Assembly: GCA_013399305.1 (NCBI GenBank) | Contig: VXAI01000009.1 | Coordinates: 1,361,645-1,425,644 of the forward strand | Direction: 5' to 3' | DNA: 64,000 bases | From: Rostratula benghalensis | Lineage: Eukaryota > Chordata > Aves > Charadriiformes > Rostratulidae | In this document: in pieces, positions 49,309 to 62,624 of the stretch | How the letters are laid out: every line of letters begins with the position of its first letter | Numbering within the stretch: the first letter of the stretch is position 1 | Program-made: the position numbers and the translations under genes | Notes under the pieces: model-generated | Told to the model about the DNA's origin: nothing | The model's input: the letters and a program-made list of their open reading frames with translations, nothing else | The model's database searches: none

Positions 49309-51736
49309 TCAAGCTGTAGCATCCCAATTAGCAATAACAATGAGGATTTCCAATGTGGTGATATGTAATGCCTAGATTTATGGTAGATTCCACTGGAGTG
49401 GACACGTTTACCTCTTTTTTTATAACCTTTTGATATTTCTTGCCAGAGTGCCTAACTCCATCCCAGCTGAAACCATGACAAAATATGTATGTTGTTCCCA
49501 CAGAAATGATGAAGTTTCATATTAGGCCATTTTAGATCCCACCCTATTCTGCAACACCAGATCCACAACACTTAATTCTTTAATTAATCTAATATTTACA
49601 CATTACTGAAAGAAATCTCCCCAAAGGCTAAAGGAACAGTAAGAGAAAAACTTTATTTGGTGGCAGACAAACAGATCAGGTGTTGAGGTCAGGTAACGTG
49701 AGCACACTATTACAAGCACTTTCCAACCAGGGAGACAGAAACTGCTCACAGGACACGAAGGGTGAGTGGAAATGAAATCGATAGTCAGCAGCTCTACCTT
49801 GTCATAACCAACCAGTTGAGTATAAATCACCACCTGTCTAGACTCTGCAAAGAGTTAATTTAAAGAGAGCTTGAAGATTTATGGTTTTTTATCATTACTC
49901 TCACTATCTGTGTATTATGTATTTGAAGTGTACATGTTCTTGCAGCATATTCAAGCATTAGTTATCCTTTTAATTATACTTGACCAAAGGAGAGAAGTAA
50001 AATTTCTCTTTCGTCATCCAACCTGAGATATCAAAAGCCAGAAGAAAAAAGAAAGATGCCTCATACTATAACACCTTCAGTTACTGCATCTGATAAGTAT
50101 TAGTACTCCAGCACCAAATAGGGGTTATGAAAAGGAGATTAAAAAACACCCTTTAAAATTTAAGAACATTAAATTAACCCTGAAGATTTGCAAAAGGTGA
50201 ATTTCCATATTGTTAAGGCACTCTACAAGTTGTCAGTAGTCCTAGCAATCGGAATACTTACATAATTGTCTGGGAAATAAATGTCTCACTTTTAATTTTC
50301 CTTTGAAATTAAAGGAAGAAATAATCAAAGATCATTAGAAAATTCAAACTAAACACTGTATTAATTTAAACATTTCAAACCACGGTGAAAGATGCTCTGC
50401 TTTTATTGTGTAAAGCGTAGAAGCAACATACAATGGTTTGACATTTTCAAATAAATATTTTCAAAGAAAAATGTTAAAAATATCTCTTTTCTATATTTAC
50501 ATGTCCAATTCAACCCTAGATAACCACTAAAACATAAATTCCGATTGCAATCTGGTTACAATGCACACCAAGCACAAAAGCCTTCTAATGATCTTTGATT
50601 AGTTCTTTATTAAATTCATCAAGGGAGCAAAGAAAATTTAATAATCTTCACCATTTGTCATCTTTCTGATTACAGTTTTGATTAGAACTTTCAGCTTTTA
50701 TTTTCTTCTTTTCTAGTCATTGCTATTACTGTGATAGTGCTTCTTTCCTCTAGTTTAAGAAGAATGAGATAGGGCAAATGAAACAAGTTTGTAATTCCAG
50801 ATATGTATTTAACTAGGTGTGCTCAAGCCCTGAAAAAGGCTAGCTAAGAATATGAGATCTTAAAAATGCAAAATGGCCCTTAATGGACTGTCTCCACATT
50901 CATGCCATAAAAAATCTCAGAGTCTTGGGTAGTGAGAGGTAAATTAAACTTGCTTAACTAACCAGATACCTTAAAAATACCCTACACACAGATCTCTGTA
51001 GAAGAAAAAAAAAATTCCAACATTTGAAGAGGAATTCTCAATTTTTAGAAACATTCATAAATTTATTCTACCGTTTTATTGTTCAGTGTTACAATTCACT
51101 TATACAATACAAACAATTAAAAATATGCTTTACTATGCATTACTGATAACCTTATAAAAAACTGGAAAGAAACAAACAGAAATAACAGAATAAATACGCA
51201 ATACAATTTTCACAACACAACATGCACTGTGTCACTCAAAAATGTGTACATTTCAGTCTCTGTTGCAGACTTCTAATTTTTTGTATTTCCAATAGAAAGC
51301 CTGCCCTGTCCCCACGCTGTGTGACACAGGCCTTGGTTCACTGGAAAGAGCTAAGGGAGGTACAGCTTTCTTATTTTCAAGGACTACTTCACAAAAACAT
51401 GCAGCAGCAAGTGCTGTTTTCATCAGCATGCGAAGGACACATTAAAAAGTCACTGGATAAAGTTCTGAAACAGTCCTGAACCAAGGAATGAAATCAGGAA
51501 GCCCATCTTTTGCAGGTGGACAAGGACTGAAAAGCTGTCTTTTCTCTCCGTTCTTCCTGTCCCAGCCAAAGGAACATTTAGATCTTCCTAAAGAACTGAA
51601 CATCTCAGAGGAAATAGGATGTTTGTGCTGTCCCCCATTCCTTGTACAGACTGAAAACTCTGCACATCAGAAACCAGTGTTTGAGTTCACTTGGGGCAGG
51701 GGACAGACTTGAATCCAGACTGTGGCTTCTGACACC

Positions 51737-51800
51737 TGTGTGTGTGTGTATAGAAGGCTTTATATATATATATTATATATAGATACACAGATATATAATT
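51737..51800 (+). repeat. (TG)n and (TA)n compound microsatellite
   Basis: Seven TG units (51737-51750) are followed after a short spacer by TA-rich repeats (51760-51780 and 51790-51798). Probably length-variable. Confidence 0.88.
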
Positions 51801-52659
51801 ATGAGAAACAAGAGAGAAAAAAGAACACAAGCCTTTTTCCAAGTTTATTGAACACAGAGCCTGTGTTTTTGTACGGACTTTACAGTAAAGAGTGGATTCT
51901 GTGGATTCAGAATTTCACACTGTTGGTGATGTTGGAGCAGTAGCTTCTTCTGTGCTTGGCAAAAATGCTGGAAAAACAGTAAATAACCCACTAAGGGATG
52001 AAACTCATTCCTTCCAGAAGAAGGTCTCTGCCCAAGTACCCAAAGTGTACAGAGCCTCATATCCCAGGTGCACTGAACTTCCCCAGCTTGATTGGCCATT
52101 TCCTTCTTCACCAGCCAGCCTTCCTCGACATGTGAGCAAGGAGAATTGTTTAACTGGAGTAAACACAGGAGGTTTTTAAAGGGTTCAGAACTATGGTGAG
52201 CTAAAGGACCTCTCTTAGTGCAGGCAAAGTGACTCCATCTGAAAGCTAAAGGAAGAACAGCTCCACTTCCCAGCTCTCAGGAACATATTTAATTTATATA
52301 TTTTTATCAGTTATGGACAATATAGGAATCTCAACCTTTCTGATTGTTACTAATGTACCTCTTTCTCTCCAAGGTGCTATTTATTAATTTTGTCTGGTTT
52401 TTTCTCTTCTAAATCATTAATCAAACAGCCTCTCACTACAAAATAGCCTTCCCCTAAATATTGGACTTACATTAAAAAATACAGCTTGATCTTTTTGTTG
52501 TTTGGTTGTGTTTTGGCTTGGTTTGTTTTTTTTACTGGGTTTCAGTGTGGTTTTTAATGTTATGTCATTATAGAAGCTGCTCTACGAAAACAAAATGCTT
52601 ATTGTGGTGTTTATAATTTGCCTTATTGCAATTCCACTGAATGTTAAGCTTTGTATTTT

Positions 52660-52880
52660 TCAAATCTCTGCATTTCCAAGTATATAAATGAGCACTTTCC
52701 ATAGCTAATTGGAGTCCTTTTTCTTCCTTGCAGGCTGTCTACAATCTCTTAAATGCTCCAAACAATTATGTGATGTCGCAAATGCAAGACATTATATTGG
52801 AGCTTTCCCTTGTGCGTAGTGATGTATTTGTCATGTGGCCCCAGAGAGAGCAATCATTTGTATCATGTTTGGCTTAACAG
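52660..52880. other. Complex block with an exon-like acceptor and a short open frame
   Basis: A polypyrimidine stretch (cctttttcttccttgcag, ending 52733) resembles a splice acceptor. From 52734 one frame stays open for 47 codons to a TAA at 52875-52877, and includes MSQMQDIILEL and FVMWPQ. I recognise no protein family and no donor or partner exon. An open run of this length is not rare by chance. It could be a last exon of an unknown transcript, a conserved non-coding element, or nothing. Confidence 0.2.
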
Positions 52881-53647
52881 TAGTAGCAAGGGAAAAAATG
52901 AGGAGAAGGAATAGAAACAACAGAAATATTTAACACTCTGGTTTACTGTAAAATCTATACACGTTTTCACTGCAGAAGATGCATGGTGTGATGCTGACAC
53001 TAGGATATTAAAGGTTGCATTTTTAAAATAAAACTTTTTGGTCAGCATGAAAAAAAAATTATCTTCAGCACAGAGAACTTGCTGAGAGCCAGAAATAGCA
53101 AAATCTGCAGAGGATCTGATAGCATCATTGAGAAGAAGTCAAAGTTTTACACCTCCTAACTGCTCTTTATTAGAAAATGATTTATTCAATATAAAATAGG
53201 TTTTCAAAATGATGATGGGATTAATCAACTTGTTAGCAGAGAAAGTATTGAAATAACTTCACGGTTGGCATAGCTGGTTGTCAGATCAGCTCTCCCTTTC
53301 ATAGGCACTTGTTATAACAGGCAGGGGGCTAACCCTCTCAGACATGGAGCTAATCAGTCCTTGAAAGTCACTTCATCCAGTGGAGTGGAATAATGTACTC
53401 TAGCGTCGTTTGTCCACCTCTACCATTTGGAGCGATGGTATTTAGATTGTCCATTTTTGCCTCATCAGCTTCCATTTCAAAGAATTATAATTTTTTCAAT
53501 GGTATCAGAATGTCAGGTTAAATGTATTGTCTCAAACTATCTGCTTTATAGCCGGCATTGTTAAGACCAGTCCATGAATATATTGTAAGATAAAGAAAAA
53601 GCAGCTGCATGGTTGGAAAGGCTATTCTTTAAGCTTGATTAAGTTCT

Positions 53648-53648
<1 letters not shown>

Positions 53649-53683
<35 letters not shown>
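53649..53683 (+). repeat. Poly(A) run, 35 bases
   Basis: The longest homopolymer in the window: 35 uninterrupted A between aagttctc and ggagcctgg. I see no AATAAA just upstream and no duplication of the flanking bases, so retroposition is not supported. The true length is uncertain because homopolymers are error-prone in sequencing. Confidence 0.95.
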
Positions 53684-53685
<2 letters not shown>

Positions 53686-54634
53686 AGCCTGGACAAGAAG
53701 TAAGACCACAATTAATGACAAAGAACAATATTTCCAGCAAAGAGTTAACTTAATCAACCTACTGAACTGCAGGGTCCATTTACAATTGCCGTGCAGATGC
53801 CGGCAGCTTTCTGGGCGCGTGTGCCTGCCCACACTCTGCAAACAGATGTTCTTTGTCTCATTTTGCAATATTTGTTGCTGCCCTCCCCAAAATGACCAGC
53901 CACTTTCCCCGCCCGCAAGAATTGCTTCTTTTCCCTGAGTCTGGACGGAGCCTAATTGAACATGAATAGATTCCCTGTCTCCAGACAAGATCACTGAACT
54001 TGGAGAAGATAAAAGCTGCCAGGCAAGGACAATATAATAAACTTTTCTTTGCTACTGGCTTTTCCTCCCTGTCACTCAGTGCTATCAGCAAATAAAATTA
54101 TCACAAGGCAAGGTGTTTTATAAAAGAGGTTTCTCTTTCTCCTAGTCCCTGTATATTTCTATTTCTTGTATAACATATACACCCAATCTTATTGGTGTTT
54201 TGGGGCTTTGGTACTAGGTGCTACTGAGCTCTTTAGAGCAGCTTAACAATTAAAGCACCTCTCCGTCGAAAATATCAGCTTTCTTCTAATAGTCTGACAG
54301 ACTTTTTACTAGTGCATTGAATCTAGTGAACTGTGCATTAACAAGAACAAGTGGAAATTGTCTCCAGCAAATTGTTCTGCTAGATGAACTTTCCCAAATG
54401 TTTCATTACTCAATTAGCCATGATTTAAATTAATCAGAAAATCCAGGAAATGAATAAAAGTAAGACTAGACTAAACAATGTTGACAATTTGATTATGTTG
54501 TACACAGAATTCATCTATTCACTGAAATCCTCTTAGTGTGATAACTCCACTCTTCTGATTACAATTATTTCATTTATGTGGTGAATGTGTTTTATTTTTG
54601 TTCTAATACTGGCTGTTATTTTAAGCGGGTTTTC

Positions 54635-54654
54635 TTTTTTTTTTTTTTTTTTTT
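54635..54654 (+). repeat. Poly(T) run, 20 bases
   Basis: An uninterrupted T-run followed by CTCCTG. On the minus strand it would read as a poly(A) run, but no retroposed body precedes it in that orientation. Confidence 0.9.
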
Positions 54655-55382
54655 CTCCTGTCTGGAGAAACCTAGAATCAACAAGGGTATAGACATCTCT
54701 TGAAATTTGTTCATCCAAATGCATTAATTAAAAAAACCCACCCAGTTATACTCCTCTTTTTAAGGCTGTAGCAGCGTGCAGGTGGCTACGTGTGTCTCCC
54801 AGCCGTGGGCACATCCTTTGTGTCCGTGCAGCTATAATGTGTCTGCTAGATGGCCACCGCAGGGCTTCCAGTGTCTCTAGCTGTCACTCTGTCTCCTCCA
54901 GTGACTCCACCTATCCACAAAAGATCACAAAAATCAATTTTGTGATCATTTTCATAAATGATTGTCCTTTAAATATCAATAGCTCAAAAAACAGTGCATG
55001 GATTTAAGAGAGAACATCACCTTCCTGGTGCTGGGAGGAGTGTGTGTCTTGCTGCCGTGCTGGGGGGAATATAGGTGCTGGCAGGATGTTTTCAAGAGGG
55101 TGGCCATTCGCACTGCTTGAGCCATAGGGTAAAAAAAAAGAAAGCCTTACTCAATTAGCTTTATCTTTTGACGGTGCCACTGCTTTTCTTTGTTATCATG
55201 GCACACAATATACACATTTCCTGATCAAACAGCTGAAACAGAAAGCAAGTTAATCTGAAAGCCACAGCAATTTATTATGTACATTTTTCTCTTTTGATTC
55301 AAGAAGAGTTCCTTCTTTATTTTGAAAATATTGGTCTTGTATTAAAAAACAGGGAGCTTTACTTTAGTAAAATAAATTAAAA

Positions 55383-55447
55383 GGAATATTGAACTAGATG
55401 ATCTTTCAAGCTCCCTTCCAATCCCTGATACTCTGTGATTTTGTGAT
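55383..55447 (+). mobile_element. CR1 LINE, 3' end only, old copy
   Basis: The phrase gaactagatgatctttcaag, then ctcccttccaatccctgata and a diverged ctctgtgattttgtgat terminus match the last 65 or so bases of CR1. Insertions of CR1 are usually severely 5'-truncated, so a 3'-only remnant is normal. It carries no coding sequence. Confidence 0.85.
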
Positions 55448-57386
55448 ACCCCACCCCCGCCCCACCATCAGCATTCCCCATAAAAGCAGAAACTCTCCAC
55501 AGACCTTTTGTAATTGAAACAATTTCATTTAGTTTTATGACATTTAATTAACTTAGTTTCATGACATTCATCACAGCATGCATAACGCCTGCCCTACAGC
55601 AGCTCCACCACGCAGTCTGATAACGCTTCCTACAGGGCTCGGTCATCCGCTCTCCCAGCCAGGTGGCCTAAGGAAAAAGTCACTACACCACAGCAAAGAG
55701 CAAATGGGGAAGAGGAAGGGAAGGAGAGCAAAAATGTAACCATCCCAGGTCACATTTGTTGCTTCCCTTTGGGAATGTTTTTTGCTACCGTTGGCTTGAA
55801 TAGAGAAATGAAATCTGTGTCTTCCTAACGTCCTCCATCTAGTTACAAATTGTGTTACTTGAAAGGCTAACTCAAGACTTTTGCATTGTAATGAGAGTAA
55901 TAATGAATAATGGCACTTATGTGTAATAAATCAGGCCCTTGCTGATAAACATCCTTTTTACCCAGATGCTTACTTTCTCAAATTTCATAACAAATCAGAA
56001 ATAATCTACGTGGATCAGGATGCAAAATTAACTTAAGCAAAAGAGTAACTGCGATGTTCAGCAGAAGTTACTGGGTAATAATCAACTTAATTAAACATAC
56101 CTTAATAAATCAGAATTATGAAAACAGAGTAATTTAATTCAAACAGTTATCTCAGAGTCTTCATACCACAAATGGCAGCAGTGAAAAAGAGAGATAGTTG
56201 CAGATAGTGGACTTTGTTGCTCCTAAATACGCCACATGATCCCAGATTTACTTAGATACAGTTTGTGTTCTTCTTTTTATGCTTTTGTTACAATCTTGAC
56301 AGATTTTATTTTCGTGTTGTGACTCTTGACTGCTACTATTCTTTGTCTTTATACATATTTCCCCCCACAAGAGTAACCCCACTAAAATCAAGTTAGAAGT
56401 TCTGCAAACAAGTCTGTAAGCAACTGTTCACTGCATCACCTATTTTACACTTACATGAAAGAACAAACTGATGCTTAATCATTTTATGGGAATAATTGGT
56501 GCTTCAGAGGGTAGCTGGGGATCTTTCTGCAACTCTCTTGTAAAGCATGTTTAAAAGCTTTTAAAATTCTGTATCTAGACAATTTCTGCCTGAACATGTC
56601 AGGTGAGACCTTACTCGATAAAAGTCAGTGGAAGTTGTTAATTGAGGTAAACCCCAGCATTAGCTGAAAACAAAACTGAGAGCATAATGTATAATTTAAA
56701 TTAATGGTTGAAATCAATTTAACATTGCTTACAGGAAAGCATAGTTATCTTGTTCAAAATCCATACAGGCATCCTGAAACTTTGGTCTGGAAGGAGGAAC
56801 ATATGCCAGGGCACACCGTCCCAGGCAAAGAGACGCTATTCCCTTGCCTTCTTTGCTTACAACTTTCAAATCTCCTATGACTCCCCATCCTAAATTTAAG
56901 AGCACTGCAGTTCAAATCCCGATGCAATTATGGTTAGCTACATGTCACATTACCTGCGAAAACACGTGCTTAGTGCTGAAGTTGGGGAAACCTAGCTGTT
57001 AATATTTCTCTGCTGTCTAACATTACAGTGCAATTGGAGCAATGTTTCTGAAAGACCCGTTCAGTACATTAGCTCTCAAATATGAAAAAATACACTTTCA
57101 TCATTGAAATTATTCACTTAAAGCAGCACTTCAGCAAAACATTGTCCAGACTGACCTTGCAATTATATCGCATCTAGTGTGTACTGATTTACATACCGTG
57201 TGCTTTTCCACCTGTAATTGAGGCTATTAAGCAGAATGCAGAGGCTGGGCTCCACCCTCTGTATCTAGTAGATTAAACAGAAGGAGAAAACTCATTAAAA
57301 TGCACTGGAGAAGCTGCTGCTGAAGTTACACTACAAGGTCTGAGCGCGGGTCAGAGTAACACTTCCTCTGCCTGGAAGGTGCAGGT

Positions 57387-57414
57387 CAGCATCTTTTGTT
57401 CAGTAAAGATGCTG
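57387..57414. other. 10-bp perfect stem-loop
   Basis: Arms cagcatcttt (57387-57396) and aaagatgctg (57405-57414) are perfect reverse complements around an eight-base loop (tgttcagt). No U-run or neighbouring gene gives it a function. Confidence 0.7.
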
Positions 57415-58497
57415 CCATTCTTGGTGTAGCTCACAACCCCTGGTTAGTAAAAGTCATCCTGAGATAAACTAATTCTGAAAAATAGAGATATCATGATGAC
57501 AGGTTTCTCATTTTAAAAATTAGATTAGATCAGAATCAGAATTGTAGATTACATTAGAAATTTTTTTAATAGTTTTAACTGCTGTTTGAATCACTCCTTA
57601 GAAGAGACAATATTGCTCTGACTGAATAAGGAACTTATAAGAATGCTGAATTTTAAATAGCTACATCCCTTTTCAGGTTTAAATAATCGTTTACCCACAA
57701 AGTTTTCAATATTTGGGAATTAATGTGGCAGGTTCTTCTGGCTACTAAAAATACCAACAAATCAAATCACTTTTGTTAATACAAAAATATCGTTAAATAC
57801 TTTTTTTCTTTTTACAATACTTTGTGTTTTGTACACTGTTTATCTCTGGTTATTAATGTACTATGAGCTCAGAATGCTGATGATCTAATTTACTTCAGAA
57901 AACGTGGAAAATGTCTGAATCGGAAATGTTCCTAGAGGCCCAAGGGAAAGAGCTATAATCTCGAGATCTTAATCTGGGATAGTATTTTAAATTGTTCTTG
58001 CTATATAAAGTAATTATGGAACCAACTATTAGAAGATGCTGAATTAGAGTCTGGATGGCACCAAAAATCACTGTCATGAGGGATGGGATAGGACATTTGC
58101 ATGTGAAAGGATTGTGAACAGTATCTATAAAGAATTGTGAAATTACTACCATATTTATTATTATAATTTTGTATCATCACAGTCTCATTTCAGCATGACC
58201 TGTAAGAATAGATTAAATTAATGTCATTTTCTCTTCTTGTTAACATCTTTATCACAAGAGCAAGCTGTCACAATTTTAGTGTCTAAAATAGTCTGTGAAT
58301 TACAGGGGGCAGGAGCCGGACCGTTTCCCCATTCTGTGCCTTGGTTGGCTCACCTCTCCCAGTTTCCTCTCCCTTCCCCACCACACGGGGTGATAATCAG
58401 CACAAAAGCTCTTTGTATCCTGCTCTCTGGTAAAAAAGAAGACAGCCTTCACTATTTTAAACCTCAAGATGAGTTAAAAATTTCGAAAAACAGAGCA

Positions 58498-58790
58498 ATG
58501 TGGGGGTTGGTCTCTTCTCCCAAGCAAAAAGTGATGGGACAAGGGGAAATGGCCTCAAGTTGTCCCAGGGGAGGTTTAGGATGGATATTAGGAGGAAATT
58601 CTTCAACAAAAGGGTTGTCAAGCATCAGAACAGGCTGCCCAGGGCAGGGGTTGAATCACCATCCCAGGAGGTATTTAAAAGACATGTAGATGTGACAGGT
58701 TAGGGACACGGTTTAGTGGAGGATTTAGCAGTGCTAGGTTAGTGGTTGGACTTGATGTCAAAGGTCCCTTCCAATTTAAATGATTCTATG
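58498..58790 (+). mobile_element. CR1 LINE, 5'-truncated 3' end, well preserved
   Basis: About 290 bases matching the 3' end of CR1, including the familiar phrases ggatattaggaggaaattct, ggctgcccagggcaggg and aaggtcccttccaatttaaa, and ending in gattctatg at 58790. It is the clearest indicator of an avian or related sauropsid genome in this window. There is no intact reading frame: the 150-codon frame at 58237-58689 runs from unique DNA into this element by chance. The copy ends with a single ATTCTATG-type unit. Insertion by target-primed reverse transcription with 5' truncation is the known mechanism of the family. Confidence 0.95.
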
Positions 58791-61700
58791 CTAATTTTGC
58801 CTTTAGGAATACTGTCTTTTTATATAACAGGATTATGAAAAAATAGAGGTTGGTAAGTTTTGTCTTGTTTTTCATTTCCATCTCCCTTTAGCATTTTTCT
58901 TCATCAATTTCAAATAGAACAACAGAAAAGGAAAGACCACAACACCACCAAGGAATTTCCCAAGTGAAATCTTGAGACATTTCCTTGAGTATTTTCCCAA
59001 AAAATGCAAAAATTATTCATTTGGCTGCCTACTGAAGAAAGGTTTCAGGGCTTTGAAACTAGTCAGTCCCTCCTTTCTCAAACATTTTTTTTTTGCTTGG
59101 TTTTAAGGTACTATTCTTTGAGATGTTGCTGTTCCTGATTCAACACTGTCAGTTATTGTCTGAGCTGCTGTAGTCCACTTGTACCTACAGAAATGAGGTG
59201 TATGTCTCAGGTGCAAGTCACATGAGCTGCCTTATGATAATTTTGAAAGTAGGAAGTAGTTGAAGGAAGGAAGACTGTGGGGTTTGGATATCAGGTAAAA
59301 GAATGCTGCAGCCTCACCCTACTGAGTTATGAATAAATATTACATCCACTTGAAGGTCTCTCAGATCACCTTGTTCACTCAGACTTTGAAAAAAACCCAC
59401 ACCAATAAACACAGACAGTAGCTGTGTACTGCTCTCTGCATAACATCTATTCACTTTTGTACCTTTTAGTAGGGAAAAAAAAAGAAGAGGGGGTTTTTGT
59501 TGTTGTTGTTTGGAGGGTTTTTAATAGCTTTCCATGGTATTTACAACTCAGGCACAAGCACTTTCTTTCAGAGTGAAAGACCCATTTGTGATGCCTTCAG
59601 TTCCCTGGTGTGAAAGTGCAATGTGGCTTCTTTCCTCCATGCCTCAGTTACCCACGGAGCAAACAGGACCTCCAGACATGGAGAGAAGCCCTGCTTTTTT
59701 TCAGACTATATGTTAACTAGTCAACAGGAGGGACTCAATGTCTGGGTGTTTCACTATATATTGGCTTCAAATTCATCCTACAATGCCCTGGGATTGTCTG
59801 TAATGGCTCTATGACATGATCACTGAACAGATATCAACACTGATGCTGTCATGTTATCATTAGCTTCTTCTAGAACGTGATATATACATACAGAGCCTTA
59901 TAAAAAATTAGAGCTGGGTATTCTGGACATTTAGATACAGCAGAGGTAATGCCCCCTCTCTTCCCTCCAACCACCTCAGATCTGTCCCCTGGTGCTCCAT
60001 GGCTTACTCCTTTGTGCTCAGCAAAAGGTCTATGTGCTCAGCTGAGTCCCAGACAAGCACAGGGATGCAACAGGTATTCTAGGGAAAACCATAATTCCAG
60101 CAGCAGTTATAATTCCAGCACTGCCTGGATATGACACAAAACATTTATACTCCATGCGAAATATTGTCAAAGAAGAAAAAAGATGGTACCCCAGGATTAC
60201 TTTATTTGATGCCAGAAAATACTTGAGCGTGGACACAGCTTTGTTGAAAACTTGGCCAAACTGCTGTCAGGATGTCTCTGGCAAGGAACACCTTGCTGAA
60301 ATGCTTATGGGCCTGGAGGATGCACAGGAGAAGTAGCAGCACGAGCTGTGCCACACTATTTAAATTTGCTCAACATGCAAGGCTTTTGGAAGACCACCCC
60401 CCTGTGTCTACTCCCTTTAGTTCTACTCTTCTTGATAACTTAGCAGTAAGGTGAAACCAATGGCTTAAGCAGACAAATTGTTCCTACTGCTATTGAATGG
60501 ATTTTGGGGTGGTGATGTCTTCTTCACCAAAACATAGTTTTCGTTGCCGGCCATCCAGAGGCTCTGCCTGTCTGACCATTCTTCTGACCATTCTCTAGCC
60601 TCTATCTGCCCAATTTAATGAGTTAAAAAGAATATTATAACCTAATGCCAAGACAGCAGCGGAACAACAAAGCTGACAGAACTAGGGGTACAGTGAAGAA
60701 TTAGTTTTGGGCTACCTGCTGTTCCAGCTCAGCCGCAAAAAACAAGCAGTTCACAGCATTATTTACATGCATAATTCACTAAGGCACTTCTTAGAGAAAA
60801 GTAAAACCAAACCCTTGTGGAGTTCCAAATAACCTCTCCCTTCCCTTTGATATGCTGAATACGTTGACAGATCATTTCTATTGTGGGCTTTTTTGGTTTA
60901 AGACTATCGAAGGGGTATAACTGCATAGCAGTTTCTGGAAGGATTAGGAGAATAAGACATAATTTGATGTAGGTCATGTTGTTGTCAAATGATGGCTTTT
61001 CAGCATTGTATATTTATATACTACTAATTCCAGTTTCCATTGTATGTAAAGCATGATTACTTATTTAATGAAGAGACTTCACTAGAACACAGTTTTGTTA
61101 CAAGATAATGGTCTCATGCTGTTAACTAAATGGGAAAGCATTTATTGTAAAATATATACACTCTAATTTATGAGATTAGCTTGTACAAAGGGAAGATCCA
61201 GCAATAGGATGTGGGCAAATATAAGAAAATATATAATGAGAAAAAAACTATTTTCTTCTCCATAACAACAAAAATGCTAACACACACAAAAAAAAAATAA
61301 ATGTGTTGACTTGGTTGTATCTTTATCCTTGCAATATATACATGTCAATAACTCGTTATATCAGTGCAAGTTATGTGCATCTGTGGGGAAAAAATTTGCT
61401 TAACAGTATGAAACTGCAGGATTCAACACTTCTGCCATTGAAGATCGAGTAAATAAACCAAAAAAATACATTTTCTATGAGTTTCTGTGCCTCTTGCCTC
61501 AGGTACCCTCCACCCCTTAATACATGCTAGGTTCTGCAGTCAGTGTGTGTTCAGGAGTGCCCCTAACTCCTCTTTAAGTTCTCCTATTTCTATTACCAAT
61601 ATAAATTAATTTGCATATAGGAGCTTCCTAATATTTCTGAATGTGGTGTTAATATACAGCTATAAACCCAAGGTGTTAATCAGGACTAGTGAGACAAAAA

Positions 61701-62089
61701 ATCTCCCTAAGGGTAAATTGTCAGTTACATAATCAGAATACATTAAAATCTAGTAGACTGCATGTTTTTAATAAAAAAAGAGAAAAATGAAGGGCTGAAT
61801 TTATAGGCAGCAGACAAAGCTCCCTTAAAAATAAGCCCATTAATGCTTCCTGCAAGGTCAGATCAAGGGTGATGAAATGAGAATTGACCAAACACGAGAG
61901 CAATTCCCAGCTAAATAAAAAGCCAGATATTCTTTTCTTCACTGACAACAGAAAATGAACATAGAGACAAGAAGGGTTGATCACTGATGCCAAAAATGTA
62001 CTTTCCATTCTCCGAGCTTTCTAAAGTCTCTTCTTTTATCCATTTTCTATTTTTCATCATATTGCCATTCTCCCTTTTTTGTCAATGAC
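58791..62089. other. Non-coding unique DNA, no gene seen
   Basis: About 3.3 kb of AT-rich sequence without a supportable gene or identified transposon. It contains a (GTT)n run near 59497-59510 and a 12-bp direct repeat, ataattccagca, at 60091-60102 and 60109-60120. Open frames are at most 91 codons. Confidence 0.7.
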
Positions 62090-62520
62090 CTTTCTTCAGT
62101 CCAACTCAGCTTCTGTCTAATGACCTGAAGAGGCCTTCTTCACAGGCTGGAAAGCTTTAGATTTAAGATCCCCCTCCTTCATTAGAGTGAAAAGTGAACA
62201 GCCTCTATGTGCTGGGTGTTAATGAATGTGAAGAAAGATTTTTTTTGTATGTGTTTTACACATTATGTTCTTGACTCCTTGAGGTGCTACAATAAATTGC
62301 TGCGCTTCATTTACAAGGAGTGATAACAGAAGCAAAATGAGGATCTGGCGGCAAATTACTTCTCAGTTCACCCTGGGTCAGGCTGCTGGGGCTAATGAGA
62401 AGAGGTGCTCTAATTTTAAACTCCTCCTCGACCAAGCTATTCTTGCATTAATGTTCACTGCTATAAATTGTAAAGTCAAATGAAGGAGCGCTGTTGAAAA
62501 TTAACCAGTATTTTTATCCT
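62090..62520. promoter_or_regulatory. Candidate regulatory block 1 of the 62-64 kb cluster
   Basis: Over 400 bases of complex, repeat-poor sequence. It contains homeodomain-type cores (gttaatgaatg near 62219, gctaatgag at 62391-62399, gcattaatg at 62445-62453), tgacctgaag near 62121 and a tgggtcaggctgctg segment near 62374. Such clustered TAAT cores with intervening GC-rich phrases are characteristic of developmental enhancers. No alignment was possible, so this remains inference with approximate limits. Confidence 0.3.
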
Positions 62521-62624
62521 TTGAGTACCCAATAGAACATATTTTGGCTTCTAAGCCTGGTGGTTATCAAAGGCGGCCACTCCTGCCTCTCTGCGGCAGG
62601 ATGCTCCCCGCACGCATACGCCAC

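Larger units (their letters stand above)
48936..52659. other. Non-coding unique DNA, no gene seen
   Basis: About 3.7 kb without a supportable gene. Frames at 51222-51479, 51488-51712 and 51892-52179 are open by chance: they are short, in different frames and lack recognisable motifs. The region holds an A/C-rich tract near 49.27 kb and a GT plus TA microsatellite near 51.75 kb. Confidence 0.7.
53684..58497. other. Non-coding unique DNA, no gene seen
   Basis: Nearly 5 kb without a supportable gene. It includes a T-run at 54635-54654, a CR1 relic near 55.4 kb and a hairpin at 57387-57414. The stretches 55860-56160 and 57100-57300 are AT-rich, low in simple repeats and carry several TAAT/ATTA cores, so they could be regulatory, but the signal is weak. 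Confidence 0.7.

Noticed and set aside
58237..58689. 150-codon plus-strand open frame
   Set aside because: It starts in unique DNA and its last third is the CR1 3' end read in a chance frame.
60091..60120. Direct repeat of ataattccagca at 18-base spacing
   Set aside because: Only two short copies; too little to call an array or a functional iteron.
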